Source: Yersinia vastinensis (GTDB lineage: Bacteria > Pseudomonadota > Gammaproteobacteria > Enterobacterales > Enterobacteriaceae). Taken from it: 64,000 nucleotides of DNA. This document shows positions 46,996 through 59,175 of this stretch, in pieces. Under the pieces are notes generated by a model. The model worked only from the letters and a program-made list of their open reading frames with translations, ran no database searches and was not told the DNA's origin. Within the stretch, counting starts at the first letter, position 1, and each line of letters starts with the position of its first letter. The stretch spans positions 62,001 to 126,000 of the forward strand of contig NZ_CACVAF010000001.1 of the NCBI RefSeq assembly GCF_902726565.1, given 5' to 3'. The translations under genes and the position numbers were made by a program.

Positions 46996-48454
46996 ATTAC
47001 TGGTCAATATTACACCGTCTGAAACGCGGGTTGCCTACATTGACGGTGGCATCCTGCAAGAAATACATATCGAACGTGAAGCGAAAAGAGGGATCGTCGG
47101 TAATATCTATAAGGGTCGTGTCAGCCGGGTGCTACCGGGCATGCAAGCGGCTTTCGTCGATATTGGTCTGGATAAGGCCGCCTTCCTCCATGCTTCCGAC
47201 ATCATGCCCCACACCGAATGTGTGGCTGGGGATGAGCAGAAAAATTTCAATGTGCGCGATATTGCTGAACTGGTGCGCCAGGGGCAGGATTTAATCGTGC
47301 AGGTGGTGAAAGACCCGCTTGGTACTAAAGGCGCACGTTTAACCACCGATATCACCCTACCTTCGCGCTATCTGGTTTTGATGCCAGGGGCTGCTCATGT
47401 CGGTGTTTCCCAGCGAATTGAAAGTGAAGCTGAACGCGAACGGCTGAAAAAAACCGTGACCGGCTATTGTGATGAGCAAGGCGGTTTTATTATTCGCACT
47501 GCTGCAGAAGGGATTGGTGAAGAGGAACTTTCTGCTGATGCCGCTTTCCTCAAACGCTTGTGGACGAAAGTTCAGGAGCGGAAAAAACGCAACAATACCA
47601 AATGCAAGTTATATGGCGAGATGGCTCTGGCACAACGTGTGCTGCGTGATTTTGCTGGTGCGGCATTGGATAAAATTCGTGTCGACTCCAAATTAACCTA
47701 TGATTTGCTGGTGGAGTTTACCAGTGAATATATTCCAGAAATGACTGAAAAGTTGGAGCTGTATACTGGCAAACAGCCCATTTTCGACCTCTATGATGTC
47801 GAAAATGAAATACAGCGATCTCTGGAGCGTAAAGTTGAGTTAAAATCAGGAGGTTACCTGATTATTGACCAGACTGAAGCCATGACCACAGTGGATATCA
47901 ATACTGGCGCTTTTGTCGGTCATCGTAATCTTGATGAGACGATTTTCAATACCAATATTGAAGCGACTCAGGCCATCGCACGCCAACTGCGGATGCGGAA
48001 TCTGGGTGGGATTATCATTATTGATTTCATTGACATGAGTAATGAAGAACATCGTCGACGTGTATTGCATTCACTGGAACAGGCACTGAGTAAAGATCGA
48101 GTAAAAACCAGTATTAACGGTTTCTCTCAGCTAGGCTTAGTAGAAATGACGCGTAAGCGTACGCGGGAAAGTATTGAGCATGTGCTATGCAATGAATGCC
48201 CAACTTGCCGTGGGCGCGGCACGGTCAAATCAGTCGAAACGGTGTGCTACGAGATCTTGCGTGAAATTGTCCGTGTCCATCATGCTTATGATTCTGACCG
48301 CTTCTTGGTCTATGCTTCTCCGGCGGTAGGAGAGGCACTGAAAGGTGAAGAGTCTCATGCATTAGCGGAAGTAGAAATTTTTGTTGGTAAGCAGGTTAAA
48401 GTTCAGATTGAGCCACTGTATAACCAAGAACAGTTTGATGTGGTGATGATGTAA
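46985..48454 (+). CDS. rng: Ribonuclease G
   Basis: This 489-residue endoribonuclease is the RNase E paralogue: an N-terminal S1 domain ([31 protein letters not shown]), the metal-binding site [24 protein letters not shown] and the zinc-link CPTCRGRG. It matures the 16S rRNA 5' end and cuts some mRNAs. It is in the mre-maf-rng-yhdP run. Confidence 0.96.
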   Translation: MTAELLVNITPSETRVAYIDGGILQEIHIEREAKRGIVGNIYKGRVSRVLPGMQAAFVDIGLDKAAFLHASDIMPHTECVAGDEQKNFNVRDIAELVRQGQDLIVQVVKDPLGTKGARLTTDITLPSRYLVLMPGAAHVGVSQRIESEAERERLKKTVTGYCDEQGGFIIRTAAEGIGEEELSADAAFLKRLWTKVQERKKRNNTKCKLYGEMALAQRVLRDFAGAALDKIRVDSKLTYDLLVEFTSEYIPEMTEKLELYTGKQPIFDLYDVENEIQRSLERKVELKSGGYLIIDQTEAMTTVDINTGAFVGHRNLDETIFNTNIEATQAIARQLRMRNLGGIIIIDFIDMSNEEHRRRVLHSLEQALSKDRVKTSINGFSQLGLVEMTRKRTRESIEHVLCNECPTCRGRGTVKSVETVCYEILREIVRVHHAYDSDRFLVYASPAVGEALKGEESHALAEVEIFVGKQVKVQIEPLYNQEQFDVVMM

Positions 48455-48492
48455 GAGCCTCCCGGCCTTACAGGGATGGCAAGGAGAGAAGT

Positions 48493-51400
48493 GTGAGGCG
48501 ACTGCCCAGGATAATGTTTGCGACAGGCGCCACAATTATTGTTGTGGTGGCACTGTTAGTCAGTGGGCTACGCATGATGCTGCCTCACATCAACGACTAT
48601 CGTACACAAATCGTGGCTAAGGTTCAGTCCATCAGCGGTATCCCACTGGAAGTGGGATTCATGCAAGGGACGTGGGAAACCTTTGGCCCGACGTTGGAGT
48701 TGCGTGATATTCGAGCGACATTGCCGAAAGCCGATTGGCAGGTGCAACGGGTAACTCTTGCGCTGGATGTTTGGCAATCCCTACTGCATCGGCGCTGGCA
48801 GTTCCGCGATATGACGTTCTATCAGTTGCAGCTAGATTTGCACACCACATTGGATCGGCAGCAGAACAGCAGCAGTAGCCTTGAAGCCAGCACGATTACT
48901 GATATCTTCCTGCGCCAATTAGACCATTTCGATCTGCGCAACAGCCGTATTTCATTTCTCACGCCATCAGGCCCGCGTGCCGAATTAGAGATCCCGCAAC
49001 TGACGTGGCTCAACTCCCCCAGCCGGCATCGAGCGGAAGGGCAAATTAGCCTTTCGACCATTAATGGTCAGCATGGTGTCGTGATGGTGCGGATGGATCT
49101 GCATGATAATCAGGGTATTTTAAATAATGGCACTGTTTATATGCAGGCCGATAATATCGACCTGAAACCTTGGATTAGCCGCTGGTTACACAATAATACC
49201 GGGTTAGACAGTGCCGAATTTAGTCTGGCAGCGTGGTTGAGCATTAAAAGTGGCGAAATCTACAGCGGCAATGTTCTGCTCAGTCAGGGGCAAGCCAATT
49301 GGACGGTCGGTGAGCAATCTCATCAGCTCGCGGTGGATAATTTTGTTCTGGAAGGCCATCGTCAAGGCCGCGGTTGGCAAATTGATGCACCAGAATTGAG
49401 TCTCAAAACTGACGGGCAAGCGTGGCCGAAAGGGCGTCTGTCTGCGTTGTGGTTACCTGAAAATACTCAATTTATTGGCCCAGACCAATCTCAAGAATTA
49501 CGTATTCGCGCTGCTAATATTCAGCTCGAACGTGTCGGACCGTTATTGCCGACAGTATCCCTTTTTACCCCTGAACTCATGAAGCGCTGGGCGGATTTAC
49601 AACCACAAGGGATCGTGGACGCGCTGGCATTAGATATCCCGATCAGCCAACCACAAAGAACGCGTTTCCAAGCTAAATGGCACGATATCAGTTGGCAGCA
49701 CTGGGATTTGCTTCCGGGAGTGAATAATTTTGCTGGTGCGCTGAGTGGGACTGCCGAGCTTGGGCGGTTGGATATCAATCTTAACAACAGCACATTACCT
49801 TACGGTGACATGTTCCGCGCCCCATTAGAGGTCAGCAAGGCCAGTGGTATCGTGAATTGGCAGGCCGATGATAATGGTTGGGAGTTGTGGAGCGATCAGC
49901 TAGATATTAGGGCAAAATCCTTGTGGGGCAATGGCAGTTTCCGTTATATGCAGCCGAATAAAGGGCAACCATGGCTTAAGATTCTGACAGGTATTCGTCT
50001 GTATGATGCAACCGATGCTTGGCGCTACTTCCCGGTTCCATTAATGGGCAAGAAATTGGCCGACTACCTGACCCAAGCGTTACAGGGCGGGCAGGTGGAT
50101 AATGCTACGCTGATTTATAACGGCAACCCGCATTATTTCCCTTATCAACATAAAGAGGGCCAATTCCAAGTCTATGTCCCGTTGCGTAATGCGACCTTCG
50201 CGTTTCAGCCAGATTGGCCTGCATTAGAGAATTTAGCGATCGATCTCGATTTCCTTAATGAAGGTCTGTGGATGAATGCGCCTCATGCCATGCTGGGTAA
50301 CGTTACCGGCAGCAATATCCGTGCGATTATTCCCGATTATCTGAAAGAAAAACTGTATGTCGATGCCGAGGTTGCCGGTGAAGGGCGCGATGTTCATGAC
50401 TACTTCACCCACACTCCTCTTAATGATTCTGTGGCTCAAACGCTTGAAGAACTTCAGGTCGGAGGAGCGGTTAGTGGGCGCTTACACCTAGATATTCCCC
50501 TTGAGGAGAACCGCATCACCCATGCCAGCGGTGAAGTGACCTTGAAGAATAACAGCCTGTTGGTTAAACCACTGCAAAGCCAGTTGGAGAATATCAGCGG
50601 TAAATTCCGTTTCAATGACGGCAATCTGGACAGCGATACGTTATCCGCTAACTGGTTCGGGCAGCCACTGAGTGTGGATTTCACAACTGAAGAGCAACCT
50701 AAGAACTTTTTGGTCAATGTTGGCCTACAAGGGGACTGGCTGCCGGCCAAATTACCAGGTGTACCGGATGATGTGGCGAAATTACTCAGTGGTAGCGCGA
50801 ACTGGCAAGGCAAAGTTGCAGTGCAGTTACCTAAAAATGGTCAGCCAGATTATAAAATTGATGTCACGGCTGATCTTAAAAAAGTGAGCAGTCACTTACC
50901 TCCACCGCTAGATAAAGCCAGCGGTCAATCGTTGCCATTGCAGGTTAAGGCCGTCGGCGGGCTGGACAGCTTTATTCTGTCGGGGAGCACGGGTGGTAAC
51001 AATAGATTTAATAGCCAATGGTTGCTGCAAAAGGATCAAGTGGAACTGGCTCGTGCTATCTGGCAAACCGATAGCAAAAAAACACCGCCACTGCCTGATG
51101 AAAAAGGGTTAGTGCTCAAGTTGCCTAATCTCGATGGTGAACGCTGGTTGGCTTTACTGGCACCTGAGTTTTCCGCCGCAAATGCCTCTTTTACCTCCTC
51201 TGCTCAACCCAAAATGCAAGGGAGCAAATCCAATGTCATTCTCCCTCAGCGGTTGATATTACAAACACCACAACTCTTGATTGGTGGCCAAGCTTGGCAT
51301 GACCTGACATTGCAGCTAGAGCCATTGCTGGCGGGCACCAAAGTCACGGCAAAAGGTCAAGAAGTGAATGGCAGTTTGTTAATGGCGGAAAGCGGACCAT

Positions 51401-52350
51401 GGCATGCTGATATTGATTATCTTTATTACAATCCGCAATGGGCAGGAAACGAAAAGAATGATCCATTAGCGAAAGCGGCGTTGCAGGAGCCACAAAGCCC
51501 TAGCGCATTATCGTTTCATGACTGGCCAGCCCTGCAACTGCGCTGCAAAGAGTGTTGGGTTTTAGGGCAGAGTATCGGACGGGTGAATGCGGATTTAGTG
51601 CCTAAAGGCTCGGTTCTGACGCTCTCTAACGGGCTTATTGAAGCGGGTAATGGTCGAGCTAAAATTTCGGGGCAGTGGCAGCAAGACAGTTTAGGCGATA
51701 AAACGTCGCTTAACATTGCTCTGAGTGGACCCAAAATAGATGAAACTAATTCATTCTTTGGTTTGATGACGCCGATAAAGGATGCGCCATTTGATATCAG
51801 TGCAGACATCAGTTGGCGCGGGGTTCCATGGCAACCACAAATTAATACCCTGAATGGGACGATAAAAAGCCGATTGGGTCGAGGGCTACTGACGGATATG
51901 GGCGGAGGGCGAGCGGGCCAGTTATTGCGTCTGGTAAGCTTTGACGCATTATTACGTAAACTCCAACTTGATTTTAGTGATACGTTTAGTCGTGACTTCG
52001 CGTTTGATTCTATTCGAGGCACCGCCAATATCAAAAACGGTGTGATGCATACTAATGATTTAGTGATTGATGGGTTGGCGGCCGATATTGCCATGAGCGG
52101 AAATGTTGATTTGGTTAAGCGCCAGATAGCCATGGAAGCGGTCATCACTCCAGAAATTTCAGCCACTGTCGGTGTCGCAACCGCCTTTGCGATTAACCCG
52201 GTGGTGGGGGCTGCGGTATTTGCGGCCTCCAAGATTTTAGGGCCGTTATGGAGCAAGGTCTCGCTGATTCGCTATCAAATTACCGGTAGCTTGGATCAAC
52301 CGGCCATCCATGAAGTATTACGCCAGCTAAAGGAGAGTAAGGCGCCATGA
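48493..52350 (+). CDS. yhdP: AsmA-family phospholipid transport protein YhdP
   Basis: This 1285-residue protein has one N-terminal membrane anchor (about 7-27) and a long periplasmic beta-rich body of the AsmA-like/DUF3971 family, forming a bridge to the outer membrane. YhdP, with TamB and YdbH, moves phospholipids to the outer membrane. The start is GTG 48493, with AAGGAG upstream, matching E. coli MRRLP. Its stop overlaps the next start (ATGA). Confidence 0.93.
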   Translation: MRRLPRIMFATGATIIVVVALLVSGLRMMLPHINDYRTQIVAKVQSISGIPLEVGFMQGTWETFGPTLELRDIRATLPKADWQVQRVTLALDVWQSLLHRRWQFRDMTFYQLQLDLHTTLDRQQNSSSSLEASTITDIFLRQLDHFDLRNSRISFLTPSGPRAELEIPQLTWLNSPSRHRAEGQISLSTINGQHGVVMVRMDLHDNQGILNNGTVYMQADNIDLKPWISRWLHNNTGLDSAEFSLAAWLSIKSGEIYSGNVLLSQGQANWTVGEQSHQLAVDNFVLEGHRQGRGWQIDAPELSLKTDGQAWPKGRLSALWLPENTQFIGPDQSQELRIRAANIQLERVGPLLPTVSLFTPELMKRWADLQPQGIVDALALDIPISQPQRTRFQAKWHDISWQHWDLLPGVNNFAGALSGTAELGRLDINLNNSTLPYGDMFRAPLEVSKASGIVNWQADDNGWELWSDQLDIRAKSLWGNGSFRYMQPNKGQPWLKILTGIRLYDATDAWRYFPVPLMGKKLADYLTQALQGGQVDNATLIYNGNPHYFPYQHKEGQFQVYVPLRNATFAFQPDWPALENLAIDLDFLNEGLWMNAPHAMLGNVTGSNIRAIIPDYLKEKLYVDAEVAGEGRDVHDYFTHTPLNDSVAQTLEELQVGGAVSGRLHLDIPLEENRITHASGEVTLKNNSLLVKPLQSQLENISGKFRFNDGNLDSDTLSANWFGQPLSVDFTTEEQPKNFLVNVGLQGDWLPAKLPGVPDDVAKLLSGSANWQGKVAVQLPKNGQPDYKIDVTADLKKVSSHLPPPLDKASGQSLPLQVKAVGGLDSFILSGSTGGNNRFNSQWLLQKDQVELARAIWQTDSKKTPPLPDEKGLVLKLPNLDGERWLALLAPEFSAANASFTSSAQPKMQGSKSNVILPQRLILQTPQLLIGGQAWHDLTLQLEPLLAGTKVTAKGQEVNGSLLMAESGPWHADIDYLYYNPQWAGNEKNDPLAKAALQEPQSPSALSFHDWPALQLRCKECWVLGQSIGRVNADLVPKGSVLTLSNGLIEAGNGRAKISGQWQQDSLGDKTSLNIALSGPKIDETNSFFGLMTPIKDAPFDISADISWRGVPWQPQINTLNGTIKSRLGRGLLTDMGGGRAGQLLRLVSFDALLRKLQLDFSDTFSRDFAFDSIRGTANIKNGVMHTNDLVIDGLAADIAMSGNVDLVKRQIAMEAVITPEISATVGVATAFAINPVVGAAVFAASKILGPLWSKVSLIRYQITGSLDQPAIHEVLRQLKESKAP

Positions 52351-53204
52351 AAAATGCCAATGTCGCATTATTACAGTTATGCAGCGGTGAAAATACCCGT
52401 GATAATCTGGCTCAAATTGAGCAGCAGATCAAACAGTTAAACTCAGGTATTCAACTGGTGATGACGCCGGAAAATGCATTGCTATTTGCCAATGCTGCCT
52501 CCTATCGTCACCATGCAGAGCAGCACAATGACGGGCCATTGCAGCAGGAAGTCCGTGAGATGGCGCGTAAATATGGCGTGTGGATTCAGGTAGGATCAAT
52601 GCCGTTGATAAGCCGTGAGTCTCCGGATCTTATTACCACCAGTAGCTTGCTTTTCGATGATCAGGGCGAGCTTAAAGCACGCTACGATAAAATTCACATG
52701 TTTGATGTGGATATCAACGATCTTCATGGCCACTACCGAGAGTCAGATACCTACCAGCCGGGGCAGCAATTGACGGTGGTGGATACCCCGGTAGGGCGTC
52801 TTGGCATGACAATTTGCTATGACTTGCGTTTCCCCGGCTTGTTCCAAGCTTTGCGGGCGCAGGGGGCTGAGATTATTTCTGTTCCTTCGGCCTTTACCAA
52901 AGTCACCGGTGAAGCGCATTGGGAGATTTTATTGCGCGCACGAGCAATTGAAAATCAGTGTGTGATATTGGCCGCCGCACAGGTGGGGCGTCACGGCGCT
53001 ACCCGCCGGACTTGGGGCCATACCATGGCGGTTGATGCCTGGGGTAAAATTATTGGGCAGAACCCCGATGCGGTTTCGGCTTTAAAAGTCAAAATCGGTA
53101 CCACAGGATTGAAAACGATTCGTCATCAGATGCCGGTATTGCAGCATAATCGCTTCCAGTCGTCGCTGGTGCCGCTATCGAATAAGCTATCATCTAATTC
53201 ATGA
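52347..53204 (+). CDS. Nitrilase-superfamily amidase (Nit1-like)
   Basis: This 285-residue carbon-nitrogen hydrolase has the Glu-Lys-Cys triad: Glu near MTPENALLF, Lys in ARYDKIHMFDVD and the nucleophile Cys in GMTICYDLRFPG. It resembles Nit1-type enzymes that hydrolyse deaminated glutathione, a repair role. It is coupled to yhdP by a 4-nt overlap and lies 27 nt before tldD. In E. coli this gene is not always found at this place. Confidence 0.85.
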   Translation: MKNANVALLQLCSGENTRDNLAQIEQQIKQLNSGIQLVMTPENALLFANAASYRHHAEQHNDGPLQQEVREMARKYGVWIQVGSMPLISRESPDLITTSSLLFDDQGELKARYDKIHMFDVDINDLHGHYRESDTYQPGQQLTVVDTPVGRLGMTICYDLRFPGLFQALRAQGAEIISVPSAFTKVTGEAHWEILLRARAIENQCVILAAAQVGRHGATRRTWGHTMAVDAWGKIIGQNPDAVSALKVKIGTTGLKTIRHQMPVLQHNRFQSSLVPLSNKLSSNS

Positions 53205-53231
53205 TAATCATCTAAATAAAGAGTGAAAACT

Positions 53232-54677
53232 ATGAGCCTCTCGTTTGTCAGTGAGCAGTTACTCGCTGCTAACAAGCTGAACCATCAGGACTTGTTCTCA
53301 GTATTGGGGCAGTTGGCCGAGCGCCGCCTCGATTATGCTGACCTGTATTTCCAGTCCAGCTACCATGAGGCCTGGGTGTTGGAAGACAGCATCATTAAAG
53401 ATGGCTCTTACAATATTGATCAGGGTGTGGGGGTGCGTGCGGTTAGCGGGGAAAAAACCGGTTTTGCCTATGCAGACCAAATCACCCTGAATGCCTTGCA
53501 GCAAAGTGCCCACGCCGCGCGCAGTATTGTGCGCGACACTGGCAACGGTAAAGTGCATACCTTGGGCGAAATCTCCCATCGGGCGCTTTACCCTTTGCTC
53601 GACCCACTGCAAAGTCTCTCTCGGGAAGACAAAATCGCCTTGTTGCATAGAGTCGACAAAGTCGCTCGTGCTGCTGATAAGCGGGTGCAAGAAGTGAGCG
53701 CCAGTCTGACGGGGGTTTATGAGCAGATTTTGGTGGCAGCCACTGACGGTACTTTGGCGGCAGATGTCCGTCCACTGGTGCGCCTGTCTGTCAGTGTTCT
53801 GGTTGAAGAGAATGGCAAGCGTGAGCGCGGCGCGAGCGGCGGCGGTGGTCGTTTTGGTTATGACTACTTCTTGGAAATTGTTGATGGTGAAGTGCGCGCC
53901 GATAATTTTGCTCATGAAGCCGTCAGAATGGCATTAGTTAATCTGTCCGCCATTGCAGCTCCTGCGGGTGCGATGCCGGTGGTGCTGGGTGCAGGTTGGC
54001 CGGGCGTGCTGCTGCACGAAGCGGTGGGACACGGGTTGGAGGGTGATTTCAATCGTCGTGGCAGTTCCGTATTCAGTGGGCAAATGGGCAAGTTGGTGGC
54101 TTCAGAATTATGTACGGTGGTGGATGACGGCACCATGCAAGGTCGCCGAGGCTCATTAGCCATTGACGATGAAGGGGTGCCAGGCCAGTACAACGTGCTG
54201 ATTGAGAATGGTATTCTGAAAGGCTATATGCAGGATAAACTCAATGCTCGCTTGATGGGTGTTGCGCCGACCGGTAATGGTCGCCGTGAGTCTTATGCAC
54301 ATTTACCGATGCCGCGCATGACCAATACCTATATGTTAGCGGGTAAATCAACACCTGAAGAGATAATCGCTAGTGTGGAATATGGCCTTTACGCACCGAA
54401 CTTTGGTGGTGGTCAGGTGGATATTACCTCCGGTAAGTTTGTCTTCTCCACTTCGGAGGCTTACTTAATCGAGAAAGGCAAAATTACTAGCGCGGTAAAA
54501 GGGGCAACTTTGATTGGCTCTGGTATTGAAGCTATGCAGCAGATTTCTATGGTCGGTAACGATCTGGCGCTGGATAAAGGTGTCGGTGTTTGTGGCAAAG
54601 AAGGTCAAAGTCTGCCTGTGGGTGTCGGTCAGCCCACTCTGAAACTGGATAACCTGACCGTAGGTGGCACAGCGTAA
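53232..54677 (+). CDS. tldD: Metalloprotease subunit TldD
   Basis: This 481-residue protein is closely similar to E. coli TldD, with the zinc motif [11 protein letters not shown] and the end DNLTVGGTA. With PmbA (TldE) it forms a protease that works on unfolded peptides such as microcin precursor leaders and CcdA. The start is ATG 53232 after GAG; a GTG nine bases earlier is less likely. It is the last gene of the long run from mreB. Confidence 0.96.
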   Translation: MSLSFVSEQLLAANKLNHQDLFSVLGQLAERRLDYADLYFQSSYHEAWVLEDSIIKDGSYNIDQGVGVRAVSGEKTGFAYADQITLNALQQSAHAARSIVRDTGNGKVHTLGEISHRALYPLLDPLQSLSREDKIALLHRVDKVARAADKRVQEVSASLTGVYEQILVAATDGTLAADVRPLVRLSVSVLVEENGKRERGASGGGGRFGYDYFLEIVDGEVRADNFAHEAVRMALVNLSAIAAPAGAMPVVLGAGWPGVLLHEAVGHGLEGDFNRRGSSVFSGQMGKLVASELCTVVDDGTMQGRRGSLAIDDEGVPGQYNVLIENGILKGYMQDKLNARLMGVAPTGNGRRESYAHLPMPRMTNTYMLAGKSTPEEIIASVEYGLYAPNFGGGQVDITSGKFVFSTSEAYLIEKGKITSAVKGATLIGSGIEAMQQISMVGNDLALDKGVGVCGKEGQSLPVGVGQPTLKLDNLTVGGTA

Positions 54678-54741
54678 GAAGAGATTCAGCATTTTGGTGC
54701 TCAGTTTAGTCCTAACTGAGCACCAAATAAGTACGTTGAAT

Positions 54742-55653
54742 TTATCGGTAACCCTGATAGACCTCAGCAACCCGTTTAAAATACTCCGTTAAATAGTCGA
54801 TACAGACTTGGACTTTCAATGGCATTTTGTCTTTCTCGGTATACAGTGCATAAACCGGGCGTGGGTCAGAATGGTATTTTTTGAAAAGAACTTCCACTTC
54901 ACCACGTTTGATCTCCTCAATGACCCACATTAAGGGTGCATAGGCAATACCCGCACTAGCGTTGAGCCAACGGATCATGGTTTGAGAGTCGTTGGTCACA
55001 AAACGGCCCTGCGGGGATATCTGTGTGGTAATACCTTCCGGTGCAATTAATTCAAAATTACTGTCTGGTCTGACACTGTATTCCAGCCACGAAAAGTTAG
55101 TCATGTCACTCGGTTTTTCTGGCGTGCCGTGCTGTGCCAAATAGCTTTTAGCAGCACAGACTACCATTGGCATTGAGCCAAGGCGGCGGGAAAATAGCCC
55201 TGAGTCTTGTAAAGCCCCGACACGAATAACCACATCCAACCCATCAGCAATCAGATCAGGTGCCGGTATTCCCGTCACCAAATTAACAGAAAGCCCGGGA
55301 TATTCTTTCAGCATCTCAGCGGTCATGGTGGCGAGTACGTTTTGTGCCATCGTTGATGAGCAGCCAATTCGTAATGTTCCCGTCGGCGTGTTGTTAAATG
55401 CATAGAGCTGTTCATGGACTTCCTGCACCTCCTGCAACATTCGTCGGCAACCCTGATAATAAATTCGGCCCGCTTCGGTCAAACCAATACGCCGTGTACT
55501 GCGGTTAAGCAACTTAACATTCAGCTCTGTTTCCAGTTTTGATACCGTCTGGCTTATCGACGAAACACTCATTGCCAGCTGCCGTGCCGCCCCCGTAAAG
55601 GAGCCGCACTCAACGACTTTGGCAAACACTGACATGCGTTTTAATCTTTCCAT
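54742..55653 (-). CDS. aaeR: LysR-type regulator AaeR
   Basis: This 303-residue LysR protein has an N-terminal helix-turn-helix (FAKVVECGSFTGAARQLAMSVSSISQTVSKLE) and a ligand domain. It is divergent from aaeXAB across a 297-nt gap (55654-55950), as in E. coli, where it activates the efflux operon in response to aromatic acids. Confidence 0.93.
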   Translation of the reverse strand: MERLKRMSVFAKVVECGSFTGAARQLAMSVSSISQTVSKLETELNVKLLNRSTRRIGLTEAGRIYYQGCRRMLQEVQEVHEQLYAFNNTPTGTLRIGCSSTMAQNVLATMTAEMLKEYPGLSVNLVTGIPAPDLIADGLDVVIRVGALQDSGLFSRRLGSMPMVVCAAKSYLAQHGTPEKPSDMTNFSWLEYSVRPDSNFELIAPEGITTQISPQGRFVTNDSQTMIRWLNASAGIAYAPLMWVIEEIKRGEVEVLFKKYHSDPRPVYALYTEKDKMPLKVQVCIDYLTEYFKRVAEVYQGYR

Positions 55654-55950
55654 TGTTTGCTCTATGTGGATTGTTAACTCTGGCTTAAAAGTGATTTAGA
55701 TCACACATTGTAGATAACTTGATAATAAGCAGGCTAATATACTGCTGTCGGGAGAATAATCCGAAGTTTGAAAGCCGCGTAGCCGAAGTGTTACCTCGCC
55801 TCGTCCAAGTCGCAGTCATACTAATCAATCAAGTTTAACCTATAAGTCAGTCTAATAGCTGCTGCTTTTAGCTGTGGTTGTTGTGGTTGGAAGTCTTTCA
55901 GCTAACGATAAGATTATTCACTCAAGTGTATAACAGAGAGGATTTAAAGA

Positions 55951-56154
55951 ATGAGTTTGCTTCCGGTGATGGTGATTTTTGGCCTCTCTTTTCCACCGAT
56001 ATTTGTTGAGCTGCTTCTCTCTCTGGCACTTTTTTTTGCCTTGCGTCGTGTGTTGCAACCTACAGGTATTTACGAGTTTGTCTGGCACCCGGCACTCTTT
56101 AATACCGCACTGTATGGTTGTCTTTTCTATTTAATATCTCGTCTTTTTTCCTGA
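55951..56154 (+). CDS. aaeX: Small membrane protein AaeX
   Basis: This 67-residue protein has two membrane segments ([22 protein letters not shown] and [18 protein letters not shown]). It is the first gene of aaeXAB; its exact function is unknown. An AGAGGA site precedes the start, and it lies 7 nt before aaeA. Confidence 0.93.
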   Translation: MSLLPVMVIFGLSFPPIFVELLLSLALFFALRRVLQPTGIYEFVWHPALFNTALYGCLFYLISRLFS

Positions 56155-56161
56155 GGTCGCC

Positions 56162-57097
56162 GTGAGTACTTTTTTATTAAAAATAATCCGCATCGGCATC
56201 ACCTTATTGGTGGTTTTACTGGCTATCGTTGCTATTTTCAAGGTTTGGGCCTTTTACACTGAGTCGCCTTGGACCCGTGATGCAAAATTTACCGCAGATG
56301 TCGTTGCTATTGCACCGGACGTCAGCGGGCTACTGACGGATGTTCCCGTCAAAGACAACCAACTGGTGCAGAAAGGCCAAATTCTATTTGTCATCGACCA
56401 ACCGCGCTATGAACAGGCATTGGCCGAAGCGCAAGCCGATGTTGCCTATTACCAAACATTGGCAGCTGAGAAACAGCGCGAATCGGGTCGACGCCAACGT
56501 TTGGGGGTTCAGGCACTGTCCCAAGAGGAGATTGACCAATCCAGTAATGTGCTGCAAACCGTTCGTCATCAACTGGCAAAAGCAATCGCGGTGCGCGATT
56601 TAGCTAAACTTGACCTGGAACGTACCATCGTGCGTGCTCCCGCGGAAGGTTGGGTGACCAACCTGAATGTCCATGCTGGAGAGTTTATTAACCGGGGAGC
56701 CACGGCGGTGGCTCTGGTCAAAAAAGACACTTTCTATATCTTAGCCTATTTGGAAGAAACCAAGCTGGAAGGCGTAAAACCGGGGCATAGGGCAGAAATT
56801 ACGCCGCTTGGTAGTAACCGTATTTTGCATGGCACCGTCGACAGTATCTCGGCGGGGGTCACGAATAGCAGCAGTAGTGTTGATAGTAAAGGGTTGGCAA
56901 CCATTGATAATAATTTGGAATGGGTACGTCTGGCACAACGTGTGCCGGTAAAAATTCGGCTGGATGATGAGGATCAGCAGCACCCTTATCCAGCAGGGAC
57001 TACCGCCACTGTGGTTATCACTGGCTCGAATGATCGCGATCCGAATCAGGCATCACCCATTGTTAAGTTGATGCATCGTCTGCGCGAGTTTGGCTAA
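56162..57097 (+). CDS. aaeA: p-Hydroxybenzoate efflux, membrane fusion subunit AaeA
   Basis: This 311-residue HlyD-type adaptor has one N-terminal membrane segment (about 6-28), biotinyl-lipoyl halves ([25 protein letters not shown] and [14 protein letters not shown]) around a coiled-coil hairpin, and a beta-barrel end. It joins AaeB to export aromatic carboxylic acids. The start is GTG, directly after a GAGG site. Confidence 0.94.
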   Translation: MSTFLLKIIRIGITLLVVLLAIVAIFKVWAFYTESPWTRDAKFTADVVAIAPDVSGLLTDVPVKDNQLVQKGQILFVIDQPRYEQALAEAQADVAYYQTLAAEKQRESGRRQRLGVQALSQEEIDQSSNVLQTVRHQLAKAIAVRDLAKLDLERTIVRAPAEGWVTNLNVHAGEFINRGATAVALVKKDTFYILAYLEETKLEGVKPGHRAEITPLGSNRILHGTVDSISAGVTNSSSSVDSKGLATIDNNLEWVRLAQRVPVKIRLDDEDQQHPYPAGTTATVVITGSNDRDPNQASPIVKLMHRLREFG

Positions 57098-57098
57098 G

Positions 57099-59054
57099 AT
57101 GAGTAGCCCGACCTTTATCCGCCTGCGCTTTGCTTTCAAGCTCAGTTTTGCCATTGTGGCAGCGCTGTTTTTGGGCTTTCATTTGCAATTGGAAACGCCA
57201 CGTTGGTCAGTGTTAACCGCGGCGATAGTTGCTGCTGGTCCAGCGTTTGCGGCGGGTGGTGAACCGTTCTCTGGCGCCATTCGCCACCGTGGCTGGCTGC
57301 GTATTATCGGGACATTTATCGGTTGTATTGGCGGTCTGATTATCATTGTTCTGACCATCAGAGCGCCAGTGTTGACTCTGATGCTTTGCTGTCTATGGGC
57401 TGGGGTCTGCACTTGGATCTCATCATTGGTGCGCGTTGAAAACTCCTATGCCTTTGGTTTGGCTGGGTATACCGCACTGATCATCATTGTGACAACCGGT
57501 GAAACGCCACTCCTTACTCCTCAATTTGCGGTAGAGCGTTGTAGTGAGATAGTGCTGGGGATCGTTTGTGCGGTCATGGCTGACCTGCTGTTTTCACCAC
57601 GATCTATCAAGCAAGATATTGATCGTTTAGTCGACAAGGTTTTGGTGGATCAATACAAACTTTTGCAACTGTGCATACATCAAGCAGAAAAAACAGATAT
57701 CGATCGTGCATGGAATGATTTAGTCAAAAATACCACCGCCCTTAATGGGATGCGCAGTTACTTGATGATGGAGTCATCCCGCTGGCAGCGGTGTAATCGC
57801 CGTTTACGGGTGTTGCATACCGAGTCATTGGCACTGATAACCCAGGCGTGTGAAACCTATCTGGTGCTTGTCAATCACCCCGATATATTAACTGCTGAAT
57901 TAAAAGCTCTGCTGAGCGAACCGGCACAAACACCGACAGAGATTCATCAGCGGATGAAAAAACTGCGCCAATTTATTGGTGCCAGCCACAGTGAGACGAT
58001 TCCCCATACCATTAGCAGTTGGGTAGGGGCCGCAACCCGCTATTTATTACTGTCGAAAGGGATTCATACCAACAGCAGCATCAGCCGGATAGAAGAGGAT
58101 ATTCTGGCCGGAGACGTGCCGGTTAAACATGTTTCAGCCGAAGGCCATCACGCGATGATTAACGGCCTGCGCACAGGGATTGCTACCGCAATTGGTGGGC
58201 TGTTTTGGCTGTGGACAGGCTGGACTTCTGGTGCTGGTTGTATGGTGATGATTGCGGTGGTCACCTCGCTGGCAATGCGCACCCCTAATCCGCGAATGGT
58301 GGCGATAGATTTCTTGCTGGGGGTGGTTATGGCGCTGCCTATTGGGGCGCTGTATTTTATGTTTATCATTCCCGCGACTCAGCAGAGCATGTTGCTGCTG
58401 TGTATCAGTTTAGGGCTGCTGGCCTTTATTATTGGTATTGAAGTGCAGAAGCGGCGGTTGGGATCTCTTGGGACGTTAGCCAGTACCATCAATATTATGG
58501 TGCTGAGTAACCCGATGGAATTTAATGTCAGCCTATTCCTCGATAGCGCATTAGGCCAAATTGTCGGCTGCTTCGTGTCTCTGATTGTGTTGCTGCTGAT
58601 ACGCGACAATGCCAAGGACAGAACGGGTAGAACGCTACTAAATCGCTTTGTTTACAGCGCTGTATCTGCCCTGACGACCAATAAAGCTCGACGCAGTGAA
58701 AATCATTTACCGGCTCTATATCAGCAACTCAATCAGTTATTGATGATGTTCCCCGGTGATATTGATAAGTACCGATTGGCTTTAACGTTAATCATCGCCC
58801 ATCAACGACTCCATGGCACCGAGATTCCGGAGAATGCGCAATTGAGTGCTTTCCATAAGCAAATTCGCTACACCGCTGATAGAGTAATTAATGCGAAAAA
58901 TTCGCAGAAGCGGCGCTATTACTTCGCCCGGCTGTTGCAGGAACTGGACCAATATCAACAAAAACTAATTGATTATCAGTCTCCTGATTCCGTTACTCGT
59001 CCGGTGAAACGGCTGGCGGATATGCTACACCGTTATCAGAGTGCGCTGATATAA
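57099..59054 (+). CDS. aaeB: p-Hydroxybenzoate efflux, inner-membrane subunit AaeB
   Basis: This 651-residue FUSC-family protein has two blocks of membrane segments (about 10-150 and 350-500), each followed by a cytoplasmic helical region. It exports p-hydroxybenzoate and related acids with AaeA. The start is ATG 57099, just after the aaeA stop; the frame opens nine bases earlier at a TTG that overlaps aaeA. Confidence 0.94.
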   Translation: MSSPTFIRLRFAFKLSFAIVAALFLGFHLQLETPRWSVLTAAIVAAGPAFAAGGEPFSGAIRHRGWLRIIGTFIGCIGGLIIIVLTIRAPVLTLMLCCLWAGVCTWISSLVRVENSYAFGLAGYTALIIIVTTGETPLLTPQFAVERCSEIVLGIVCAVMADLLFSPRSIKQDIDRLVDKVLVDQYKLLQLCIHQAEKTDIDRAWNDLVKNTTALNGMRSYLMMESSRWQRCNRRLRVLHTESLALITQACETYLVLVNHPDILTAELKALLSEPAQTPTEIHQRMKKLRQFIGASHSETIPHTISSWVGAATRYLLLSKGIHTNSSISRIEEDILAGDVPVKHVSAEGHHAMINGLRTGIATAIGGLFWLWTGWTSGAGCMVMIAVVTSLAMRTPNPRMVAIDFLLGVVMALPIGALYFMFIIPATQQSMLLLCISLGLLAFIIGIEVQKRRLGSLGTLASTINIMVLSNPMEFNVSLFLDSALGQIVGCFVSLIVLLLIRDNAKDRTGRTLLNRFVYSAVSALTTNKARRSENHLPALYQQLNQLLMMFPGDIDKYRLALTLIIAHQRLHGTEIPENAQLSAFHKQIRYTADRVINAKNSQKRRYYFARLLQELDQYQQKLIDYQSPDSVTRPVKRLADMLHRYQSALI

Positions 59055-59175
59055 TCGCGGGCTGAAGGGCGCTAAGTTGTTCCCATCGCTTTCTCAAGGG
59101 CTATACTAAATCTGGAACCATCCTTCCTCGCCCTCCATTGATGGGGGGCATCATTTCCCTCAGGAGGTCGACAAG

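Noticed and set aside
51516..52256. Long open frame of 246 codons opposite yhdP
   Set aside because: It lies wholly inside yhdP on the other strand, has no ribosome site and a low-complexity Ser/Pro/Arg composition typical of antisense frames.
53298..53915. Open frame of 205 codons opposite tldD
   Set aside because: tldD matches its family along its full length; the antisense frame shows no known motif or ribosome site.
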